Of a stretch of DNA of 64,000 nt, positions 57,114 to 64,000 are shown one piece after another (positions within the stretch are counted from its first letter, which is position 1; the number at the start of each line of letters is the position of its first letter). The notes beneath the pieces are model-generated. The model had not been told where the DNA came from. It saw only the letters and a program-made list of their open reading frames with translations, and did not search any database. Source of the stretch: Lepidodermella squamata (Eukaryota > Gastrotricha); NCBI GenBank assembly GCA_047495785.1, contig JBLDXI010000002.1:1-64000 (forward strand), read 5' to 3'. Position numbers and translations under genes: made by a program.

Positions 57114-59512
57114 GTCTTCGATCCCGAATTAGGACCAGCCGTAGCAAAGGGCAACGAGCCTCTGATCAAATCAATCCTGGAAAAAGGCGCCGATATCAAC
57201 GCGGCTCGTTACACCGATAACTGCGGCTGGGGTTCGATTCGCCAGCCGCCGCTTATGATCGCAGCTGCCTGCAATAAGAGTCTGTCAATTTTTCGAATTC
57301 TCATCGAGAAAGGTGCCGATGTGAATGGCCATGATGAATTTAATCAGTCTGTTCTCAACGCGGCTAGTTGGCGGTCAAATCACGATGCTGTTAAATTGCT
57401 GATGGATAACGGCGCCCGGGTTAATGCGACAGCCTCGGACGGCTTCACGGCTTTGATGTGGGCGGCGATTGGAGGGGAGCTTAAAATAATTTGGCTTTTA
57501 CTAGTCAGGGGTAAGGAAAATTCAGAAATTAATTTTAAAAAATTAGGGTGCCAACTTTCATACATAAATATGTTTGAAATTTTTAACTTTCATACATTCA
57601 TACATTTCATACATTAACTTTCATATTTATGTATGACAAAATTAACTTTCATACATATTTTTTTTCATTAAATTCAAGCTGAAAACAATAGGGAAATGCC
57701 AGATGACTAGCTTTCGGTTTATGAAAAAGAAAAACGTGGTTCCGAAAGCGTAGTCAATTTTTTCCGCGAGAAAATGGTTATTGGGGAAGCGCAAGAGCCC
57801 AAAAATCCAGCTTCGTAGAAACCCGAAACTCGAAATTTCCTAACCCTAACCTTAATCCTGAACCCTAACCAAACCCTAAACCTAACCCGAACCCGAACCC
57901 GAACCCTGGCACCTAACCCTAACCCCTAACCCCAATTCCTAATCACAGTTTGGCTGAAAAACACGATTTTATGAAAAAAAATATGTATGAAAGTTAATTT
58001 TGTCATACATAAATATGTATGAAAGTTAAAAATTTCATACATAAATATGTATGAAAGTGCACTTCGAAAAAATTAATGAAAATGAATTACATTTTAAATT
58101 AGAATTTCTTTCATTTTTTTATTTAGGTCAGACTGGAAAAATTCAGAAATTTTAATTTTAATTTTCAAAAATCAAAATTCAAACTGTTCATTCTCAATTT
58201 GAAATTTAAAAAAATTCAAGCATAATTTTCATTTTCATTTTTTATTTTTAGGTGCGAATGCGAATGCTCGAGATATGGACGGTTGGACGCCGTTGATAGA
58301 AGCTGCTAATAAAACGCGGCCTGACATAGTTAAATTGCTGCTCGACTACGGCGCTGACCCAAATGCGGCGACCAACGATAATTACACCGCGCTCATTTAC
58401 GCGGCCTCACATGGCGACCACGAATCGGTCAAATTGCTCCTCAAATTCGGAGCTGATGTAAGAAATTTCAAATGTTCAAAAATTTCGAAATTTTAACTTT
58501 TAAATTTTAATTTCAAGGTTAACGCGACTGCAAATGACGGTTCAACAGCCTTAATTTGGGCGACAATCAACGGCAATCCTAACACAGTTCGGCTGCTATT
58601 AAGCCATCAAGCTGACGTTAACGTTCGAGACAGCGATGGGTATACGCCCTTGCTATGGGCTGCTACCTATTCGAAAATGGAAATGATAAGAATTCTCCTT
58701 GTTGATAAACGACTCAACGTTAATTTGGCCGATAAGGACGGCGTCAGCCCACTTATGATTGCGGTGAAAAATAATTTGACACAAGTGATTGATTTATTGA
58801 TTGAACGAAATGCCGATGTGGATGCTAAGGATTCGGATGGTTGGACAGCCTTGATTTATGCAGCTTCCACAGGTAAAATGTCGGAAATTAATTTTTTTTT
58901 GAAAAAATAATGTCAAGATCAAATTAATTTAATTTAAATTTTTTTATTTAATTTGATCATTTTTCGTTAATTTTCAATTTTCAATTTTAATTTCATTTTT
59001 TAATCGAAATTTGAGTTTTTGAAATTTAAAATTTAAAATTTTAATTTTAGAATTTTTGGACTAGCCATAGATTTTTAAAGATTTTTGAAAAACATTAAAC
59101 TAGATAATTTTATTTAGGAAATTCAACGATGGTGCCCGTGATCAACAAATTATTAGACAAAGGTGCCAACGTAAATGCTCAAGACAATGCCGGAAATACG
59201 GCTCTGAGTTATTCGATGGAATACAGCAATGGCGAAATGACAATTTTCCTGGTTTTACTCAAGCGTGGCGCAAATATCAATGTAAAAACGAAAACTGGCA
59301 CAACCCTGCTGATGATGGCAGCTCAGAATGGGCATAATGGCATTGTGAAGTTGCTGCTGGACAGCGGGGCTGACATTAATGCGCGGGATAATAATCGAAA
59401 TTCAGCGATGGTGTTCGCGGCGGCGAATGCTAAACTTGAAACTTTGAAGCTGCTGCGGCAACGCGGCGCGACTCGTGATGGTTGTATGTATTTTCTATGC
59501 TCACAAGTCTAA
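57114..59512 (+). CDS. Ankyrin-repeat protein
   Basis: Four exons with matching phases, 57114-57510, 58252-58457, 58518-58872 and 59118-59512, encode about 450 residues of consecutive ankyrin repeats, about 11-12. Examples are DGWTPLIEAANKTRPDIVKL, NYTALIYAASHGDHESVKLL and NGHNGIVKLLLDSGADINA. Each shows the TALxxAAxxG and VxxLLxxGAxVNA pattern. The first exon lacks an in-frame Met and is preceded by TTTAG, so a 5' exon must exist; the sushi-like exon upstream is the best candidate. Ankyrin repeats bind proteins, and no enzymatic or membrane region is seen downstream. The first internal intron contains a repeat element with telomere-like DNA. Confidence 0.85.
57549..58061. mobile_element. Inverted-repeat element in ankyrin intron
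   Basis: Both ends consist of several copies of ACTTTCATACATAAATATG-type sequence in opposite orientation (left 57549-57662, right about 57978-58060). The inner segment TTTTGTCATACATAAATATG is mirrored. The middle carries degenerate CCCTAA repeats. No coding region is present. Confidence 0.7.
57841..57933 (-). repeat. Degenerate telomere-like tract
   Basis: TAACCCTAACCTTAATCCTG and further CCCTAA, CCCGAA and CCCCTAA variants run for about 90 bp. They read as (TTAGGG)n-like on the minus strand. It is intronic. Confidence 0.85.
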
Positions 59513-59971
59513 ATAATGTAAGATATTACGCTAAAAAGGAGCGAGGAGCTCTTTTTCAGACATTCCTGAATAAAATTCAAATAAACGAATACCCGTGGAG
59601 AAGAGCGTCAAATAGGGCGATTTGTGGCTTGGGGCAGTTGGGTCGCTTTGGCATGCCAAACTCGGATTACATTGATAGGATTGAAATGAAAACTTCGGAT
59701 GTGCCAAGTGCGCGCCCTGAATTAAGGGTTCCAGCACTAAATTCCCCGTGAATAGGATTTTCCGAGTTTCTTCCGTTCACTACAATCTCAAATTATTTGT
59801 TACCATGGCAGACCTTCATATTACATATATTTCGCGCTATGAGCGGTCAGTTTGCGAATTATACTTAACCTTATAGAGCCGATATCGATTTCAAGTATCG
59901 ATTTTACAAATCAGTGATTTTCCCAATATAAGCCGCCTTGGACTCAACATCGATAATTTTTCTACGTAGCT

Positions 59972-60649
59972 TATCTCTCCTTTGAGCATTCGTTGTGCAC
60001 CACCCCGACCCGGTGCTCAATTTCGTTGAGCATCTTTGAGCATTCCGTTGAGCAGCGATGTGCACATTGAGCAAAAAATGAGACATTTCTTCAGGCACGG
60101 TGTGCTTCTTTGAGCAGCCTTCGAGCACTCGTTGAGCGGCTCTTGAGCACCGCGTTCAGCACCAGATTAAGCACCAGTCGTCAATGGCACAATTAAAGAA
60201 AAATCAGTCGCGGGCAGGAATTGAACCAGTGATCACTACTCTCAAGCCCGCAATCAAATCCATTGCGCCACTGGTTCTTCATAAATGGATACTATTAAAA
60301 TCGACTTATCGATAATTTCATTTGTTTACAATTTTGCAGCTTTTGCAGTTTTTGGTAATTGTAACCGAGCCATTTGCAAATGAAAAAATAAAATTGGGGA
60401 AAAAAATATAAAAAACAACCAGTCGCGGGCGGGGATCGAACCAGTGATCACTGCAATCACACTCATTTTTGTTATCTTTGGAGAGCTCAATGATAACCTG
60501 TTATCCTGTTGAGCACAAGTTGAGCACTTTTGATAGGTTCCGGCTGATGTTGAGCATGAATTGCGCGCAAATTGAGCACCCACTGAGCAATCATTGAGCA
60601 TTTTGAGCACAAGTTGTGCAATGGAGCAAAAGTGCTCAAAGGAGAGATA
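59972..60649. mobile_element. Element with TTGAGCA repeats and tRNA-like parts
   Basis: The 17-bp terminal inverted repeat TATCTCTCCTTTGAGCA at 59972-59988 is mirrored at 60633-60649. Near both ends the motif TTGAGCA/GAGCAC recurs many times, like the subterminal transposase-binding repeats of some DNA transposons. Two internal segments share AGTCGCGGGC plus a tRNA box-B-like sequence. The class is unknown. Confidence 0.7.
60204..60266 (-). other. tRNA-like relic (box A and box B)
   Basis: On the minus strand TGGCGCAATGG fits the Pol III box A and GGTTCAATTCC fits box B, 43 nt apart as in tRNAs. The acceptor stem does not pair and two T-stem pairs fail, so this is a tRNA-derived relic, not a working tRNA gene. 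A second box-B half (GGTTCGATCCC) lies at 60421-60453. Confidence 0.5.
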
Positions 60650-60833
60650 TTATTAGGGCACCATGTAGCTAAAACAAAAAATCCTGATAGTGCAATACTG
60701 CAGCAGTTGATGCAAAAAGTATTATAGAGCGTATGGTCGAATGTTTGCATTCCGGAGTCATGTTAAACGATCGATTGAGCAATCATCGTGCGCAACTGAT
60801 ATGGTTCAGTGAATTCTCTTCAGCCGATAATTC

Positions 60834-63225
60834 ATGGTTCATAGCCTCTGCTTTTACACAATGAAACAATTGTGGCGAATTGTATGTTACCTGATTTATT
60901 TCACGGTTCTCATATCACCAGCGGATAACTACAACACGACTTTCAAGATGGAAGAATTGCAGGAGAAATTTTTCGAATTATGTCCTATAGCCAGGTCGAA
61001 TAACCTGCCATCAGCTAATCATCTCCAAACCGATAACTATTCATTGCCTATCCAGGGGTACCTGGCATCCAGGATATTACAGATAATTGAAGTCAGCGAT
61101 TCGTCCATGAGGTAAATCTTGTTGGATATTTGTCTTTTTCCTATAACATGTTGTAAAAGCATGACGGTTACCATGGTTTTTCGAATGATGTGGGATATCC
61201 CATGCGGTCGCGATATCAGAGCTGAGCTCATTCCTGGCTACAGCAAGCTTCCACCAATGCAGATTGAACGATTTCAATTCGAGATTCCGGCCAACTCCGT
61301 TTGGTGGCCAGATATGCAGCATATCAACGCCATTGGGGAGTCGAGACCACTGAGAAAGTAAACAATTTTTCTTCCCTCAATTTAGGACCCTAAAAGGTGA
61401 GCATAAAATACGAATTGCGTGCGCCAGCAGGTTCCAGCATTTCAAGAAATTTAGGACCACTCGCAATGATGCTACTTGCGTATCTAGGCCAAAGCCAAAG
61501 CCTAACCTTAACTCTACCCAATAACCCTAAAACTTATCTCATACGCTAACCCTAACCTTAACCCTGAACCTAACCCTAGGCTTAGATACGCATGTGAGAG
61601 ATATACCCATACCTTCGAAGCTTTGGCTGGTTTCATAGCAAAGTAAAATTCAGACAATTTTCGTCCACAACTTAGCTTTTCCAAGTACAGTAAAACCTGT
61701 TATCTCGAACTCTGTGAAGGTCGAAAATCTGTCATGTCGAACACTTTTCGTAGAACCGTCTATAGTTCACATAAGCTAAATTTCTCTCTCTATGTCGAAA
61801 CTCTCTGTATGTCGAATGCATTTTTCGGAACCGTAGCCCTTCGAGATAACAGGTTTTACTGTATTGTTTTTTCTAGAGCGAGCATTATCTACTTTTTCCT
61901 TCAGACATTTTTCTCAATTGAAATTTAAAGGCTCACCACCACAGCGTAACAGAAATAACCAAAGTGCAACACAAAATTTAATATTTTGCAGCGCACATTT
62001 TTGCAACACACGACCTTGTTTTGGCGTTAGTGAAACAAGTAAAATTCAGGCATACCAATAGATGTTATCGGGGGCGCGGAATACGACCGTGGTAATTGTT
62101 TGAATGTCAGGGACGTTGGTACCGGGTAAACCGGGTAAAAACCGGGTAAAAATTGAAAATCGTCCCTTTCGGTTTTCATATTCGGATTGAGCGTAAAAAA
62201 CTGCCCCCATCCTATATCTTCTTGTTATATCGAACTTACAAGTTACAAAAATAAGTTATGTGTTGCAATTTTATCCTGCTGCAAATTGGTGTTTTGTGTT
62301 GCGCTGTGGTTTTAAGTGAAATTTAAATTGACCGCTAAATTTACTGAAACTAGCCATTTGACAACATCGCGCGAGCTGCAGAATTTCTGGAAATGGACGT
62401 TAAAACGAGTTGCCAACTTTTGCTAACTTTGCTCACAAGGGGCCTGTAATTGAGCTTTAGTTTCGTAATTGTTGCCGAAATTCCTTAATGTTTTCAAGCG
62501 AGAACTTCGTCAAAGTAAGACCTCTCCGATATCCGGGGCCAAAGTTTATGATTTACTGCGTCCGCCCGTTCACTTCAATGTGTTTCGGCTTCAAGTACAC
62601 GAAATTTCCATTCGATACCGCGTCGTGCAGTTTCGAGTTCGAAAGCGAAAATCTCGCCGAAGAACTTGCAATGGATGTCGAATCAGCTGATATAACAGAT
62701 GGCTACTTGTCTCTGCGAAGCGACGATATTTGGTCGTTTGTAAGCTACAATGGAACACTGTTTACAGCGACTGGATATCCTCATGTAACTCTTACGCTCA
62801 AACTGAAGCGAAAGTATTACTATTATGTTGGAAATGTATTTGTGCCCACGATAACATTGTACATACTTCAAATATCTGGCTTGGTTATGGATCCTCGCCA
62901 TCCAGACAGACCGACTTTCTGCGTGACCGTGAATTTAGCCCTGGCAGTGCTCTTGAGTCTGATCTTCTCACTGATACCCAGGACTTCTGAGGAGGTCTAT
63001 CTCATCAATATTGTCACGATTTTTATGGTGGTTTGCGCCCTCATCACCGTGTATACTCTGCTTGCTTGCTGCCTGAGCAAGATGTCTATCGGAAAGCGGG
63101 TGTATTTCGAAAAGGTGAGAGGTGGTGTGACATGTGTTCGTTTAGCTGATTTTCTGACTGCGAGTGTGTCTCTTTTTATCGGTATTGGGGTTCTGGCGTA
63201 TTATCTTCAAAAAATGCTTGAGTAA
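60834..63225 (+). CDS. Divergent Cys-loop ligand-gated ion channel subunit
   Basis: Exons 60834-61111, 61160-61357 and 62499-63225 join as AG|C and AA|C to give 400 residues. A Met at 60861 would start the signal peptide (MKQLWRIVCYLIYFTVLIS) more directly. The ligand domain includes SMTVTMVFRMMWDIP and EIPANSVWWPDMQHINA, matching the WLPD-type strand of the superfamily. The Cys-loop is Cys187-x14-Cys202 with KFPFDTAS inside, one residue longer than the usual 13. M1-M4 follow (YYYVGNVFVPTITLYILQI, TFCVTVNLALAVLLSLIFSL, YLINIVTIFMVVCALITVY, LADFLTASVSLFIGIGVLAY), again with a short M3-M4 loop (about 25 residues). It differs in intron positions and sequence from the receptors at 8-35 kb. Confidence 0.87.
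61501..61580 (-). repeat. Degenerate telomere-like tract in receptor intron
   Basis: CCTAACCTTAACTC, AATAACCCTAA and GCTAACCCTAACCTTAACCC are degenerate CCCTAA repeats. The tract is flanked by inverted copies of GCGTATCTAGGC (61478 and about 61579-61591). Confidence 0.8.
61686..61863. mobile_element. pogo/Tigger-like MITE, 178 bp
   Basis: The perfect 24-bp terminal inverted repeat starts TACAGTAAAACCTGTTATCT and is mirrored at 61840-61863. The CAGTAAAACC start with TA at the border is typical of pogo/Tigger elements. Internal TATGTCGAA motifs recur. It lies in intron 2 of the divergent receptor. Confidence 0.85.
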
Positions 63226-64000
63226 ACATAAGTAGTTGAAATTCTGGGCGCACGCCTATTGGTCAATCGATCGTTGCTGTGATTCCCGGATGAAACTTGC
63301 ATGGATCATGGATCGGTCAGCAATAATCGGCTCATGTATTGATGACACTTAGGCCGCCTCATGTGTGTGATGAAATGTGATCCAAGTGCAAAATGTCGAA
63401 AGGCGAATTGCGCAAATGAAATATGAGTATGAGAAGAAGTTGAATCATAAACAAGTTTTTTGTCGATTTTGTCGGTTTTTTGTCGGGTAACAATTTCATC
63501 TGTGTTGGAGATAAAGAAATGCACCCTATATGAAGTCTCCCGCGTCTTGCTGGCTCATTTGGGTTTCTACAGTGCTCCCTCGATAAAAGCACTGGGTCGG
63601 GAGCCAGACCCGGTCTTTAAACAAGGGAAAGCTATAACGAGGGCTGTAATTGAATGCAGGAGCTAAAAATAGACCGTTTCTACGCCTTAAGACAGTTGCC
63701 ATGCCAACGCGCAGAAAGAGACGGACACGGATTACGTGTCATTACAAATTTCGCTCGCTAAAGGCTGTTAAACAATGACACTATGAATCATTAGTTCTTC
63801 GCCAAGTTTTTATTCTTATTTGCCAGGGCGGCTTTGATTTAACTGGTTGGCCTTGTTTTTTTACTCTAATTTTAAGTCCTGCCTGGGGTTAACGAATAAA
63901 AAAAACCTGGAATCTCTTTATTTCAATTTACTTCAAAAATGCCAAGCTCGTCCGATTTCGCAAACAAATTTCATTTGAAATCACAGCTCATTTGACAAAA
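63226..64000. other. 3' flank of receptor, no further gene
   Basis: It contains GCCTATTGGTCAAT at 63254, shared with 10038, and a small TA-bordered inverted-repeat piece. No other exon is recognised up to the window end. Confidence 0.45.
63568..63648. mobile_element. Possible 81-bp Tigger-like miniature element
   Basis: TACAGTGCTCCCTCGATAAA at the left and GCTATAACGAGGGCTGTA at the right are imperfect inverted ends bordered by TA. It is too short and imperfect for a firm call. Confidence 0.35.

Larger units (their letters stand above)
59513..60833. other. Spacer dominated by one repeat element
   Basis: Between the ankyrin gene and the divergent receptor the only structured feature is the TTGAGCA-rich element. 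A frame at 59482-59751 has no recognisable domain. Confidence 0.45.

Noticed and set aside
57841-57933. True chromosome end or telomere
   Set aside because: The repeats are degenerate, short, internal to an intron and followed by coding exons.
59482-59751. 89-codon frame after the ankyrin gene
   Set aside because: It overlaps the last ankyrin exon in another frame and lacks any ankyrin pattern; no evidence it is an extra exon.
60204-60266. Functional tRNA gene
   Set aside because: Box A and B fit, but the acceptor stem cannot pair and the anticodon stem is poor, so only a tRNA-like relic is claimed.
1-64000. CRISPR arrays, operons, ribosome-binding sites or other bacterial features
   Set aside because: Spliced genes, AATAAA signals and animal receptor families show that this is eukaryotic nuclear DNA; no regularly spaced repeats were seen.

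Overview
The window is nuclear DNA from a metazoan. Genes are broken by GT-AG introns, many only 48-51 nt long with a TTTCAG-type acceptor. AATAAA signals follow several stop codons. The gene families are animal-type: Cys-loop ligand-gated channels, a C-type-lectin-like protein, a sushi-like domain and ankyrin repeats. Spacers are AT-rich and full of small DNA transposons. Degenerate TTAGGG-like telomeric tracts lie inside three introns. I cannot name the phylum from sequence alone; a small invertebrate with compact introns fits best. All gene models are mine, built from reading frames, splice-site phase and comparison between paralogues inside the window.

The dominant content is a tandem array of membrane-anchored two-domain SGNH hydrolases on the minus strand. 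There are nine intact or near-intact models (1.4, 10.4, 21.0, 25.8, 42.3, 44.2, 46.6, 48.9 and 52.1 kb), one frameshifted copy (35.2 kb), one hAT-flanked pseudogene (18.0 kb) and three small relics (22.9, 30.7 and 37.9 kb). Each protein has an N-terminal signal anchor, a catalytic block GGS[IT], an NDD-type Asn block, a DxxHPS block and a beta-rich C-terminal domain of unknown function. In most copies the catalytic Ser, Asn and Asp/His lie on three different exons. A second esterase family, isoamyl-acetate-hydrolase-like (IAH1-like) but with an added membrane anchor, forms a plus-strand triplet at 38.4-42.2 kb plus a truncated relic at 20.5 kb.

Cys-loop receptor genes with a very short M3-M4 loop lie on the plus strand, each facing an SGNH gene: 8.3/10.4, 24.0/25.8, 30.2/30.7 and 33.4/35.2 kb. 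The convergent receptor + SGNH pair appears to be the unit of duplication, and members have decayed to different degrees. A more divergent three-exon Cys-loop receptor closes the window at 60.8-63.2 kb.

Other genes are a CXCXC-repeat protein with a C-type-lectin-like C-terminus (3.9-5.6 kb), a 108-residue membrane protein (51.3 kb), and a signal-peptide/sushi-like segment followed by an ankyrin-repeat gene (55.8-59.5 kb) that may be one transcription unit.

Mobile DNA is abundant. A 4.26-kb hAT element (13726-17983) with a perfect 8-bp target duplication sits beside the SGNH pseudogene. Its transposase is split by a second 1.67-kb hAT-like element that also has a perfect 8-bp duplication. Further items are a 371-bp hAT MITE, pogo/Tigger-like relics, several foldback elements, and an element with reiterated TTGAGCA motifs and tRNA-like box A/B segments. 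A cluster of five perfect ATGCAAAT octamers lies just upstream of the SGNH gene at 48.9-50.8 kb.
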